Source: an uncultured Chitinophaga sp. | Lineage (GTDB): Bacteria; Bacteroidota; Bacteroidia; Chitinophagales; Chitinophagaceae | Direction: 5' to 3' | Length of the DNA: 64,000 nucleotides | Assembly (NCBI RefSeq): GCF_937898475.1 | Contig: NZ_CALEJS010000041.1 | Coordinates: forward strand, 248,001-312,000 | Shown here: one piece after another, positions 8,995 through 17,200 of the stretch | How positions within the stretch are numbered: the stretch's first letter is position 1 | Layout: each line of letters opens with the position of its first letter | Program-made: the position numbers and the translations under genes | The notes under the pieces: model-generated | Seen by the model: the letters and a program-made list of their open reading frames with translations, nothing else | The model's database searches: none | What the model was told of the DNA's origin: nothing

Positions 8995-9031
8995 CTGTTG
9001 GCTTTTAGCTTTTAGCGTATAGCTTTCGGCG
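8993..9031. repeat. Short-word repeat, AGCTGTTGGCTTTTAGC type (single arm)
   Basis: A run of 7-8 bp words (AGCTGTTGG, CTTTTAGC, TATAGCTTTCGG) starts at the stop codon of the preceding gene. The same words form both arms of the inverted repeat at 15357-15436. Only one arm is present here, so no long hairpin is predicted. Confidence 0.55.
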
Positions 9032-9058
9032 TTAAAGATTTTTATCAACGTCTATTCA

Positions 9059-9199
9059 ATGCTTATAAGAACACCACTTATTATTGCAGCTTTTGCGCTG
9101 CTGCAGCCTGTTTATGCATCGGCACAGGATGAATACCTGCCCCGCAAGCCGCTGACGCAGCCTGAACGTTTCCTGTTTGACCTTGATTTTAAGCTATAG
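9059..9199 (+). CDS. Small secreted peptide or gene remnant (46 aa)
   Basis: An ATG at 9059 opens a 46-codon frame. The first 23 residues are a convincing signal peptide (MLIRTPLIIAAFALLQ, then VYASAQ with cleavage after SAQ). The remaining 23 residues are charged and end in FLFDLDFKL. It stops 3 nt before the end of the opposite-strand phosphoesterase gene. It may be a true small exported protein, or the surviving 5' end of a longer outer-membrane protein cut off at this point. No family is recognised. Confidence 0.45.
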   Translation: MLIRTPLIIAAFALLQPVYASAQDEYLPRKPLTQPERFLFDLDFKL

Positions 9200-9202
9200 C
9201 GT

Positions 9203-10039
9203 TTAAGCGATACGGTTATTATTGACCTGTCTTGCAGCGGACGGGTCGGTCTGGTAAGTGAGGACAGATCCGTTCTTTAATATTTCCACAACCCGGTACC
9301 CTTTGTAGGCCGTTCCCCAGGTGCCTGCTACGTGTGCATCCCAGAAATAATATTTGCCCTCTTTTTCCCTCATGCCATCCTCATCATGATCATGACCCTG
9401 GAATATGGCTTTCAGGTTCTGCTGACGGCTGAACAGTTCTACGATATCCGGACGGTCTATCCCGTACTTGGTCCATTTCACCGGGGTGATGTGCATGAAC
9501 ACAAAGAGGTGTTGATAAGATTTGTATTTATCCAGCAATGCTTTGGTGCGTTCAAGATCAGGCCCGGTATATTCTCCCTTTACATCGGCGGTGTTCAGTA
9601 CAATAAAGCCGGCATCCTTCTTTGTGAAGCTGTGATCGAAAGGCGTACCCCATACCTGCTCCCAATGCGATTCTTCCGTTCTGTCGTGATTGCCGTGAGA
9701 AACATAGTAGGGTACTTTCAGCTGGTCCCATACTATCTTTGCTTCCGGCAGGAACACCGGGTCGTTATGGAAGACATCGCCATTCACCATTACAAAGTCC
9801 AGTCCGCGGCCTTTGGCCTCTGCATTCAGCCAGCCGGTCATTTCTTTATGAAGGGCGGCATAATCGGATTTCGGTTCACCGTAATGCCCGTCTGATGCAA
9901 GCGCAAAGCGCAGCTTTACATCTTTCTTTGAAGGCAGTGTAAAACCGGCGGGCATAAAAGCGGGCAGCGCATTGCCCATGCCCAGCAGGATCACGCTCTT
10001 GATGCTGTTTTGCAGAAAACGTCTGCGGGAGAGTGTCAT
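9203..10039 (-). CDS. Tat-exported calcineurin-like metallophosphoesterase
   Basis: A 278-residue protein starting with a twin-arginine signal (SRRRFLQ) and a hydrophobic stretch, so it is exported folded. The metallophosphoesterase metal ligands appear in order: ASDGHYG, NGDVFHND, SHGNHDR, a central FMHITP and GHDHDEDG. It is 31 nt downstream of the GntP permease gene on the same strand and probably co-transcribed. It should hydrolyse phosphomono- or diesters in the periplasm; the substrate is unknown. One possibility is release of a sugar acid for the permease, but that is inference from neighbourhood alone. Confidence 0.85.
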   Translation of the reverse strand: MTLSRRRFLQNSIKSVILLGMGNALPAFMPAGFTLPSKKDVKLRFALASDGHYGEPKSDYAALHKEMTGWLNAEAKGRGLDFVMVNGDVFHNDPVFLPEAKIVWDQLKVPYYVSHGNHDRTEESHWEQVWGTPFDHSFTKKDAGFIVLNTADVKGEYTGPDLERTKALLDKYKSYQHLFVFMHITPVKWTKYGIDRPDIVELFSRQQNLKAIFQGHDHDEDGMREKEGKYYFWDAHVAGTWGTAYKGYRVVEILKNGSVLTYQTDPSAARQVNNNRIA

Positions 10040-10070
10040 ACAGAATCAGGTTAATGTTTACGAACAGGTG

Positions 10071-11384
10071 TTATACGAACAGATGCAGTATCAGTACTCC
10101 TGCCAGGCCCACAATGGAAACAATGGTCTCCATCATTGACCAGGAACGGAAAGTATCTTTCAATGACAAGTTAAAATATTCCTTGAATAACCAGAAACCG
10201 GCGTCATTTACATGGGAAAAGAAGAGACTGCCCGCACCGATAGACAACACCATCAAACTGGGGTCTACATGCAGCTGCCCGATCATGGGCGCCAGTATAC
10301 CCGCCGTGGTAAGTCCTGCAACGGTAGCAGAGCCCAGCGCTACCCGGATCAGTGCAGCAATGAGCCAGCCCAGCACCAGCGGCTGGATGTTCCAGTCCTG
10401 CACAACGGCCGCTATCTGTGTACTTACACCGCTGTCAATAAACACCTGCTTCAGGATGCCCGCGCCGCTTACTATCAACAGCACCATTGCCACATCTTTT
10501 ACCGCTTCGCCATAGATGTTCATTACCTTTTGCATGGTCATACCCATACCGGTGCCCAGGCTGAAAGTAGCAATGGCAACGGTAAGCATCATTACAACAC
10601 CCGGTTCGCCAATAAAGGTGAGGAAGTTTTTTACCGGACCATCGCCCGGCATCATGTACAGCAATATAGTAGTGACGATCAGCATCACCACCGGCAGCAG
10701 AGAAGATAAAAAGCTGTTGAATGCGCCCGGCAGTTCGCTGAGGGGCCTGGGCGGTACATTGAAACTTTCCAGCGGCCTGGCTTCGATCTTCTTCAGTGTT
10801 TTTGCGAACACCGGACCTGCCAGTATCACGGCAGGAACGGCCACCATCACCCCATAGATCAGGGTAAGGCCCATATTGGCGTGGAATTGTCCCACCAGCG
10901 CCGCCGGCGCAGGATGCGGCGGCAAAAAGCCATGTGTTACAGAAAGGGATGACAACATGGGCAGCCCGATATATACCGCCGGCAGCTTATACTGGTAAGC
11001 TACGGAAAAGATCAGCGGTATGATCAGCACAAAGCCTACATTATAAAACAAAGGAATACCGATGATAAAGCCCGTGAGCATCAGCGCCCAGTTAATATAC
11101 TTTTCACCGAAGGTTTTCATTAACACCCGTGCAATGCGCTGTGCAGCGCCGCTTTCGGCCACCAGCTTACCCAGCATGGCGCCCAGCACGATCACCACCA
11201 CCAGTGACCCTAATGTATCGCCAATGCCTTTGTATATTGTTTGCGGCACCTGGTTTAAAGGGATACCCAGCATCAAACCGGTGGCGATAGACACCACCAG
11301 GAAAGCCAGGAAAGCATTTACCTTTCCCCAGGAGATCAATAATATCAAACATACAATACAAAGGAAGATGATCAGTAAGGTCAT
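10071..11384 (-). CDS. GntP family gluconate/sugar-acid:H+ symporter
   Basis: A 437-residue integral membrane protein with about 12 hydrophobic segments. It has GntP-family landmarks such as GKLVAESGAAQRIA, FNVGF-like YNVGFVLIIPL, and VTHGFLPPHPAP. GntP permeases import gluconate and related hexonates or 2-keto-3-deoxy acids with protons. It lies 26 nt downstream of the IlvD/Edd dehydratase gene, which fits import of the acid that the dehydratase consumes. The family call is firm; the exact substrate is not. Confidence 0.9.
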   Translation of the reverse strand: MTLLIIFLCIVCLILLISWGKVNAFLAFLVVSIATGLMLGIPLNQVPQTIYKGIGDTLGSLVVVIVLGAMLGKLVAESGAAQRIARVLMKTFGEKYINWALMLTGFIIGIPLFYNVGFVLIIPLIFSVAYQYKLPAVYIGLPMLSSLSVTHGFLPPHPAPAALVGQFHANMGLTLIYGVMVAVPAVILAGPVFAKTLKKIEARPLESFNVPPRPLSELPGAFNSFLSSLLPVVMLIVTTILLYMMPGDGPVKNFLTFIGEPGVVMMLTVAIATFSLGTGMGMTMQKVMNIYGEAVKDVAMVLLIVSGAGILKQVFIDSGVSTQIAAVVQDWNIQPLVLGWLIAALIRVALGSATVAGLTTAGILAPMIGQLHVDPSLMVLSIGAGSLFFSHVNDAGFWLFKEYFNLSLKDTFRSWSMMETIVSIVGLAGVLILHLFV

Positions 11385-11410
11385 AAATATCTAAACGTTC
11401 AAACATGAAT

Positions 11411-13126
11411 TTAATGGGAATCTCTCGCTACTTCAGATCCGGAGTTTCCGGCCAGGAAATCAAAGTCGGCGCCTTTATCTGCCTGCATCACGTGTTTCAC
11501 ATACAGGCTCACATATCCCCGGTCGGTTGGCATATCCAGTTTTTTCCAGCGTTTTTTGCGCTGTTCCAGTACATCTGCCGGTACGTCCAGGTGAAGGCGT
11601 CTGCCTGCAACATCAAGCTCGATCATGTCGCCATTTTCTACAAAGGCCAGGGTGCCGCCAATGGCGGATTCCGGTGATACATGCAGTACAACGGTACCGT
11701 AGGCCGTGCCGCTCATCCTGCCGTCAGAGATCCTTACCATATCGGTAATGCCTTTATCCAGCAGCTTTTTGGGCAGGGCCATATTGCCTACTTCCGGCAT
11801 GCCGGGATAGCCAACGGGACCTACGTTCTTCAGCACCATCACACAGGTTTCATCTATATCCAGTGCCGGATCGTCTATCCGTGCATGATAGTCTTCAATG
11901 GTTTCAAATACAACGGCTCTGCCGCGGTGCTGCATCAGTGCAGGTGTGGCGGCAGAAGGCTTTATCACTGCTCCGTTCTCCGCCAGATTGCCTTTCAATA
12001 CGGCAATACCGGCCTCTTTGATCAGCGGATCACTGTAGGGGTAGATCACCTCACGGTTATAACAGTTGCAGGCGCCCTCTATATTCTCTGCGTGTGATTT
12101 GCCGCTGACGGTGATGGTGTCCATATGCAGGTGTTCCCGCATTTCATTGAGGATCACCGGCAGGCCGCCCGCATAGTAGAAGTCTTCCATCAGGAATTTA
12201 CCCGATGGCATCAGGTTAAGCAGCAGGGGTACATGGCTGCCCAGGCGGTCAAAATCCTCCAGGTTCAGCTCTACTCCTACCCTGCCCGCGATGGCCGTGA
12301 GGTGTATAATGAAATTGGAAGATCCGCCTACGGCCGCATTTACCTTGATAGCGTTCTCAAAGGCCTGGCGGGTTAATATCCTGGATATTTTCAGGTCTTC
12401 TTTCACCATTTCCACGATCCTTCTGCCCGATAGGTGCGCCAGTACTTTCTTCCTGGAATCTACAGCCGGAATAGCCGCAGCGCCGGAGAGCGTCATGCCC
12501 AGCGACTCTACCATACAGGCCATAGTAGAGGCAGTGCCCATGGTCATACAATGGCCCGCGCTGCGTGACATACAACTTTCGGCAAACAGGTAGTCTTTCG
12601 GGGTCATCTTCCCGGTTTTCATATCATCGGCAAACTTCCATACGTGGGTGCCCGAGCCGATCTGCTGGCCCTGGAAGCGGCCATTCAGCATAGGCCCTCC
12701 CGGAACAACGATTGTTGGCAGGTCAACACTGGCTGCGCCCATTAAAGTGGATGGGGTGGTTTTATCGCAGCCCGTCAGCAGCACTACGCCATCTACCGGG
12801 TTGCCACGGATAGATTCTTCCGCATCCATGCTGGCTAAGTTCCTGAACAACATGGCGGTGGGCTTCAGCAAAGTTTCGCCCAGCGACATAATAGGAAATT
12901 CTACGGGAAAGCCGCCTGCTTCATAAACACCGCGCTTTACTACTTCTGCAATGTCCCGGAGATGGGCGTTACAGGGGGTGAGCTCTGACCAGGTGTTACA
13001 GATACCGATCACCGGACGGCCGTCAAAAAGATCTTCGGGGAAGCCCTGGTTCTTCATCCAGCTTCTATAGATGAAACCCATCTTGTCTTTCTTCCCGAAC
13101 CAGTTAGCGCTTCTGAACGTGGACAT
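11411..13126 (-). CDS. IlvD/Edd family dehydratase, probable sugar-acid dehydratase
   Basis: A 571-residue Fe-S dehydratase. Cluster and active-site motifs are present: GICNTWSELTPCN near residue 41, LLTGCDKTTPS near 115, and SAGHCMTMGTASTMA near 190. The WSEL form and the length match the pentonate/hexonate dehydratases (arabinonate, xylonate, gluconate type) better than the branched-chain amino-acid enzyme IlvD. It would remove water from an aldonic acid to give a 2-keto-3-deoxy acid. GntP lies downstream on the same strand, and the matching kinase and aldolase lie upstream beyond an HxlR/esterase/SDR insertion. A role in branched-chain amino-acid synthesis is less likely, since no ilv genes are nearby. 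Confidence 0.85.
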   Translation of the reverse strand: MSTFRSANWFGKKDKMGFIYRSWMKNQGFPEDLFDGRPVIGICNTWSELTPCNAHLRDIAEVVKRGVYEAGGFPVEFPIMSLGETLLKPTAMLFRNLASMDAEESIRGNPVDGVVLLTGCDKTTPSTLMGAASVDLPTIVVPGGPMLNGRFQGQQIGSGTHVWKFADDMKTGKMTPKDYLFAESCMSRSAGHCMTMGTASTMACMVESLGMTLSGAAAIPAVDSRKKVLAHLSGRRIVEMVKEDLKISRILTRQAFENAIKVNAAVGGSSNFIIHLTAIAGRVGVELNLEDFDRLGSHVPLLLNLMPSGKFLMEDFYYAGGLPVILNEMREHLHMDTITVSGKSHAENIEGACNCYNREVIYPYSDPLIKEAGIAVLKGNLAENGAVIKPSAATPALMQHRGRAVVFETIEDYHARIDDPALDIDETCVMVLKNVGPVGYPGMPEVGNMALPKKLLDKGITDMVRISDGRMSGTAYGTVVLHVSPESAIGGTLAFVENGDMIELDVAGRRLHLDVPADVLEQRKKRWKKLDMPTDRGYVSLYVKHVMQADKGADFDFLAGNSGSEVARDSH

Positions 13127-13203
13127 GGTATAATTTTTAGTTGTACGATTAACACATTAAATGACAACTTACAAAAAACACCTCATTTTTTTAAAAAAAG
13201 AAT

Positions 13204-13572
13204 CTATTTCGCAGTCATCTTCTTCCGGTGCTTCATTCCCCATCTGCTCAATGCCATTATTACCTCCTCCAGGGTGTTGCAATACGGCGTTAACTGGTAA
13301 CTTACCGTTACCGGTGTTGACCCGGCATCTACTTCCCGGGAAATAAACCCGATCAGCTCCAGTTCTTTCAGTTCATTGGAAAGCACCCGGGCAGAAATAC
13401 CTTCCACCGTACGCTGTATCTGGTTAAACCGGTTATTGCCGTTATACAGCGCAATGATGATCTGCAATCTCCATTTACCGCCAACGACATATAAGGCATC
13501 GCCAACCGACCGCAAAAAGATCTTACATGCTTCATCAGATGGTGCGCAGATCTTTGATGTTTTATTTACCAT
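13204..13572 (-). CDS. HxlR family winged-helix transcriptional regulator
   Basis: A 122-residue HxlR-type regulator. The core motif is VGGKWRLQIIIAL, followed by NRFNQIQRTVEGISARVLSNELKELE, in which the recognition helix lies. It is divergent from the esterase gene at 13665 with 92 nt between, where repeated TTAGT words could be its operator. HxlR proteins commonly control the neighbouring gene in response to electrophiles or small aromatics. Either the esterase or the downstream sugar-acid genes could be its target. Confidence 0.85.
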   Translation of the reverse strand: MVNKTSKICAPSDEACKIFLRSVGDALYVVGGKWRLQIIIALYNGNNRFNQIQRTVEGISARVLSNELKELELIGFISREVDAGSTPVTVSYQLTPYCNTLEEVIMALSRWGMKHRKKMTAK

Positions 13573-13626
13573 ACTAACCTGAATATTACCACTAACCTTT
13601 TGTTTAGTACTATCAAATGATTAGTA
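13573..13626. promoter_or_regulatory. Candidate HxlR operator: four TTAGT half-sites between divergent genes
   Basis: The HxlR-esterase gap contains ACTAACCT at 13573 and again at 13591 (18 bp apart), then TTAGTA at 13604 and 13621 (17 bp apart). The first pair is in inverted orientation to the second. This symmetric spacing suggests two regulator dimers on one face of the helix. It is inferred from pattern only. Confidence 0.4.
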
Positions 13627-13664
13627 AAGGTAGCTAACTTCGCATTACAATTTCAAACAAATAA

Positions 13665-14540
13665 ATGGCTACACTTTTCAGTTCCAAACGACCAAAGCTC
13701 AACGGCAAAATAACAACAGCAGCAATCAGTCATGGAGACCAGGTACGTAAATACCGTGTGTACGTTCCTCCAGCATTAAAAGAAAATGCGGCCCTGATTG
13801 TAGCGTTGCATGGCAGTAAGACCAATGGCCAGACTTTAAGAAAATATACGGGCTATGAGCTGGATGAACTGGCCGATCATTTGGGGTACCTGGTGATATA
13901 TCCCGATGGGTACAAAAATACATGGAATGATTGCCGGGCAGACTCCCCCTTTCCTGCACATAAAGCAAACATAGACGATGTAGGTTTCATAAAAAAGCTG
14001 GTTGACACCGCACACCGGCAATACCGCATAGATACCAGCAAGGTTTTTGCCTTCGGTTTTTCCAACGGAGGCGGAATGGCGCTCAGGTGTGCCATGGAAG
14101 ACAACTTTATCAATACTGCCTGTGTAGTAAGCGCCAACCTCCCCACCCTGGAAACCTGCTCATGCCCGGTGCATGGCCACCCGGTAAAGGTAATGCTGGT
14201 AAGCGGCACCAAGGATCCCATCATCCCCTACCAGGGTGGTATGGTTACATTTCTTGGTAAAAAGATAGGCACCGTTATGTCTGCATACGAAACGGCAAAA
14301 GTATTGGCCGACAGGTGCGGAGCTGCGCTGGTTCAAAAGAATGAGCAGATCGCTGATAATGTGGAATGCCTTAGCTGGCTGAAAGATTCATCGCCGGTGG
14401 TAAAACTTTATACCATCCATGAAGGAGGTCATACCATCCCGCAAAGCAGGTTCCGGTTCTTTTCACTGATAACGGGAAAAACGGTGAAGAACTTTGATAC
14501 GCCTAAAGCCGCCATTGAATTTTTCGGCTTGCTTAACTGA
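13665..14540 (+). CDS. LpqC/PHB-depolymerase-like esterase (alpha/beta hydrolase)
   Basis: A 291-residue alpha/beta hydrolase of the esterase PHB / feruloyl esterase (CE1-like) group. ALIVALHGSKTNG holds the oxyanion HG, FAFGFSNGGGMALR holds the nucleophile serine, and VSGTKDPIIPYQGG and HEGGHTIP supply the likely acid and His. There is no obvious signal peptide. It is the only plus-strand gene in this minus-strand block and is divergent from an HxlR regulator. It may act on aromatic or sugar esters; the substrate is not visible. Confidence 0.8.
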   Translation: MATLFSSKRPKLNGKITTAAISHGDQVRKYRVYVPPALKENAALIVALHGSKTNGQTLRKYTGYELDELADHLGYLVIYPDGYKNTWNDCRADSPFPAHKANIDDVGFIKKLVDTAHRQYRIDTSKVFAFGFSNGGGMALRCAMEDNFINTACVVSANLPTLETCSCPVHGHPVKVMLVSGTKDPIIPYQGGMVTFLGKKIGTVMSAYETAKVLADRCGAALVQKNEQIADNVECLSWLKDSSPVVKLYTIHEGGHTIPQSRFRFFSLITGKTVKNFDTPKAAIEFFGLLN

Positions 14541-14546
14541 ATACGT

Positions 14547-15347
14547 TCAGAGGTTGTAATACTTTCGTATCATGCGTTCATAAGTTTTCTCCGGCAGGTA
14601 TTTCTTCAATATCACAGACAACTTTTCTATAGGCTTGCCAACCCGGTAATATCGTTTCACATACCTGCTGTTGATGATCTTCTCAATAACGGGGCAGAAA
14701 ATACCGGGATCAGATCCGTGATCGATGCTTGCGTCTATCGCTGCATAACCTCTTTCGAAACTGTCTTTATAGGGCGATCCTGCGGGCACGGTTGTTTTTA
14801 CACGATGCGCATTGATACCCGTGTGTACGGCGCCGGGCTGCAGGCAGCAGGCCTGTATACCATAAGCCGCTGCTTCCAGGCGTAGTGCTTCTGTAAAGCG
14901 GTCTACCGCTGCTTTGCTGCCGCTGTAAATGCCCCGGTAGGGTAATCCCATTTCCGATCCGATGGAGCTGATGTTGATGATCAGTCCCCTGCCTGCTTTA
15001 CGCATGTGCGGCATCACGGCCTGACAGGTTCGTACCACGCCGAAAAAATTGGTGTCAAAGATCTGCTGCACATCGGCCAGCGACAGGTGTTCGGTAACGC
15101 CTGCAATGCTTAGTCCTGCGTTGTTGATTAGCACATCAATGCGCGACTCCTGCTGCAGGATGGTGTTCACCGCCTGCTGTACACTGGCCTCACTGTTGAC
15201 GTCCATCTGCAGGGTGGTAAATGACTGCGTCCCGGCTTTGATGTTCCGGGACGTGCCATACACCCTGTATCCTTTTGCGTATAAATAATTACCGATGGCA
15301 GCGCCTAATCCTGCAGACGCGCCGGTGATGAGTATAACCTTTGACAT
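14547..15347 (-). CDS. Short-chain dehydrogenase/reductase
   Basis: A 266-residue classical SDR. The nucleotide site is TGASAGLGAAIG, NNAG is present, the catalytic Ser lies in INISSIGSE, and the YSGSK motif holds Tyr and Lys. The C-terminus (ILKKYLPEKTYERMI) is typical of SDRs acting on lipophilic substrates. It ends 6 nt from the convergent esterase gene and lies downstream of the aldolase with an inverted repeat between, so it may be transcribed with the aldolase-kinase pair or on its own. Confidence 0.85.
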   Translation of the reverse strand: MSKVILITGASAGLGAAIGNYLYAKGYRVYGTSRNIKAGTQSFTTLQMDVNSEASVQQAVNTILQQESRIDVLINNAGLSIAGVTEHLSLADVQQIFDTNFFGVVRTCQAVMPHMRKAGRGLIINISSIGSEMGLPYRGIYSGSKAAVDRFTEALRLEAAAYGIQACCLQPGAVHTGINAHRVKTTVPAGSPYKDSFERGYAAIDASIDHGSDPGIFCPVIEKIINSRYVKRYYRVGKPIEKLSVILKKYLPEKTYERMIRKYYNL

Positions 15348-15356
15348 GGGAAGAAT

Positions 15357-15436
15357 AGCTTTCAGCTGTTGGCTTTTAGCTGTTGGCTGTTGGTAAATGT
15401 CTAACAGCTAAAGCTAACGGCTAACAGCCAGCAGCT
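15357..15436. repeat. Long inverted repeat built of AGCTGTTGGC words
   Basis: Left arm 15357-15393 repeats the words AGCTGTTGGCT and TTTAGCTGTTGG. Right arm 15401-15436 is its imperfect reverse complement, with a TAAATGTCT-like loop. The right arm runs into the last codons of the aldolase gene, so it forms that gene's 3' end and a long hairpin in the transcript. A related single arm lies at 8993-9031. Confidence 0.75.
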
Positions 15437-16079
15437 CATTATTATATGCTTTGTAAGTGGCTACCAGGTCTCTGAACAGTTCAGATAGCCGTTCCCATTT
15501 GCCTTCTTCTATCAGCTTCTGGGGGAACAGCTGGCTGCCTAAACCGAGTCCGGCGGCGCCTGCTTTCAGGAAGTCCGTCAGGTTATCCAGGCTGATACCG
15601 CCCGTAGGTAACAGTTTCAGGTAATTCATCGGGGCCAGGATCTCTTTTATATAAGAGGCGCCCAGTTTGGTAGCCGGAAACACTTTCACCATGGTAGCGC
15701 CCAGGTGCCAGGCTTTATATATTTCCGTTGGAGAATATGCGCCGGGAAAAACGGGTACCTGCTGTTGTACGCAGGCTTTGATCACCTCTTCCTGCAGGAT
15801 GGGGGTGACGATGAACTGCGCACCGGCGGCCAGCGCCTTTTCCAGGTCTTCGAGGGTGCATACCGTTCCCGCGCCGATGTTCAGCTTTCCTTCAAAATCC
15901 TGTACCAGCCGGGTGATGGTGGTGAGGGCCTCGTCGGAGTTCATGGTCACTTCCAGGTTCGTGAGACCTGCTTCAGCGTAATAACGGGCGAGTATGGGCA
16001 CGGTGAGCGGGGGTACATTACGCAGTATACCTACGATGGGTATTTTGTCAAATAATTCACGTGAAAATTTACCAGGCAT
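15414..16079 (-). CDS. 2-dehydro-3-deoxy-6-phosphogluconate/galactonate aldolase (KDPG aldolase family)
   Basis: A 221-residue class I KDPG-type aldolase. NLEVTMNS holds the catalytic Glu, GAGTVCTLED is the conserved loop, MVKVFPATKLG carries the Schiff-base Lys, and LLPTGGISLDN binds phosphate. It cleaves the phosphorylated 2-keto-3-deoxy acid to pyruvate and glyceraldehyde 3-phosphate. It overlaps the kinase gene by 11 nt, so kinase and aldolase act in sequence. The last residues (ELLAVSR) are encoded by an intergenic-type repeat, so the tail has probably been replaced. KDPG and KDPGal forms cannot be told apart here. Confidence 0.88.
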   Translation of the reverse strand: MPGKFSRELFDKIPIVGILRNVPPLTVPILARYYAEAGLTNLEVTMNSDEALTTITRLVQDFEGKLNIGAGTVCTLEDLEKALAAGAQFIVTPILQEEVIKACVQQQVPVFPGAYSPTEIYKAWHLGATMVKVFPATKLGASYIKEILAPMNYLKLLPTGGISLDNLTDFLKAGAAGLGLGSQLFPQKLIEEGKWERLSELFRDLVATYKAYNNELLAVSR

Positions 16080-17058
16080 GGTGTTGTACTGTTAAGTGAT
16101 TGAATATAGAATACTGTCCTCTGATCACTGCTTCTTCTATCCATTGTGCGGGCAGAATGTTGCTGCGCTGCATTAGTCCGAGAACGTCCAACGCTGCCGC
16201 ATAATGTTTTTCCAGGTGGGAGCCGCCGCACAGGCAGATCTGTCCGTTGCCTGCTGCCAGGGATTGCAGTTCTGCGCCAATCAGCAGGCCGCTGAGATAA
16301 TCCAGGTTCTCTGTGCTGGTAAGATGACCGAACAGCTGGTTTGTCCTGACACGGAAAATGGCGTGCAGCAGGCTGTCTTTTGCGCCGGCCATCACTCCTT
16401 CCCTGAAACTGCTGCTGAGCGGAGACTGCGAAGCCCCTTCGGGTGCAGCTACCGCATCTTTCAGAATGCTGTGCCGCCGCAGCAGTTCAAACAGCTCGCC
16501 GGTCATAAAGGTCTGGAAACCGGTGGCTGCTCCGTTCTTCACCTGTATATGTTTGGAATGTGTACCCGGGAAAATGTAGGTGGCCTCCCCGGCCGTCCTG
16601 GTTCCCCCAATGCAGCCTATCAGCTGGGTTTCTTCTCCCCTCATCACATCATCTTCGCTGCGTATGCCTGAGATCAGCAGCACATCATGCGGAAGGTTGT
16701 CGCCGGCGGGCTCCAGGCGGGTCAATATACCACGGCCGTCTGTGGCAAAAGGCAGGCTGCCGTAGGGCAGCTCCATCATACCAATGGAGGAGGAAGCCAT
16801 GCCCGAAATAATCAACGGTATGCCTCCTGGTAGGGGACCTGCCTGTTGTTCAATGCTTTGGATAGCGGATCTGATCCTGTCTGTGTAAAAACGCCACCTT
16901 TCCGTGGAGCCCTGCAAACCTGCATTCTGCCAGGCCTGCCAGGTGGCGGCAATACCATTACCGGTATGTATGGCTGCTATGGTAGTCAGCGCAGGGGCTT
17001 GTACCAGTCTTAAACGGAAGGAGGAAGTACCCCAATCGCAGCTCAGGAATTTGTCCAT
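16069..17058 (-). CDS. dgoK: 2-dehydro-3-deoxygalactonokinase (DgoK family)
   Basis: A 329-residue kinase of the DgoK family. The N-terminal phosphate-binding motif is SCDWGTSSFRLRLV, and FPGTHSKHI and CLCGGSH are the later family landmarks. It phosphorylates 2-keto-3-deoxy-galactonate or -gluconate at C6. It is the first gene of the minus-strand sugar-acid set and overlaps the aldolase. With the IlvD/Edd dehydratase and GntP permease further down, it completes a route from hexonate to pyruvate and triose phosphate. No dedicated regulator is obvious next to it. Confidence 0.85.
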   Translation of the reverse strand: MDKFLSCDWGTSSFRLRLVQAPALTTIAAIHTGNGIAATWQAWQNAGLQGSTERWRFYTDRIRSAIQSIEQQAGPLPGGIPLIISGMASSSIGMMELPYGSLPFATDGRGILTRLEPAGDNLPHDVLLISGIRSEDDVMRGEETQLIGCIGGTRTAGEATYIFPGTHSKHIQVKNGAATGFQTFMTGELFELLRRHSILKDAVAAPEGASQSPLSSSFREGVMAGAKDSLLHAIFRVRTNQLFGHLTSTENLDYLSGLLIGAELQSLAAGNGQICLCGGSHLEKHYAAALDVLGLMQRSNILPAQWIEEAVIRGQYSIFNHLTVQHHAW

Positions 17059-17068
17059 ACCATGAAGT

Positions 17069-17190
17069 TACAAAAGCCAATGGCCAAAATCCAAATACCA
17101 GATTCCAAATTCCAAAAACCAATTCCAAAGTTGGGAAGCCGCCGGCTAACTGTTCTGTTCCCTCTGGAATTTAAAATTTTAACCTAATTT
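17069..17190. repeat. Short-word repeat of the ATTCCAAA/CCAAAATCC type
   Basis: Between the kinase and the PKD gene, words such as CCAATGG, CCAAAATCC, ATTCCAAATTCC and CCAATTCCAAAG recur over about 50 bp. Partial reverse complements (CTGGAATTT, then AATTTCCAATAGCC) follow 40-60 bp later. It resembles the other short-word inverted repeats in the window but uses different words. Confidence 0.5.
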
Positions 17191-17200
17191 CCAATAGCCA

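Noticed and set aside
11411..13126. Branched-chain amino-acid dehydratase IlvD
   Set aside because: Sugar-acid permease, kinase and aldolase genes surround it and no ilv genes are present; the WSEL motif fits sugar-acid dehydratases better.
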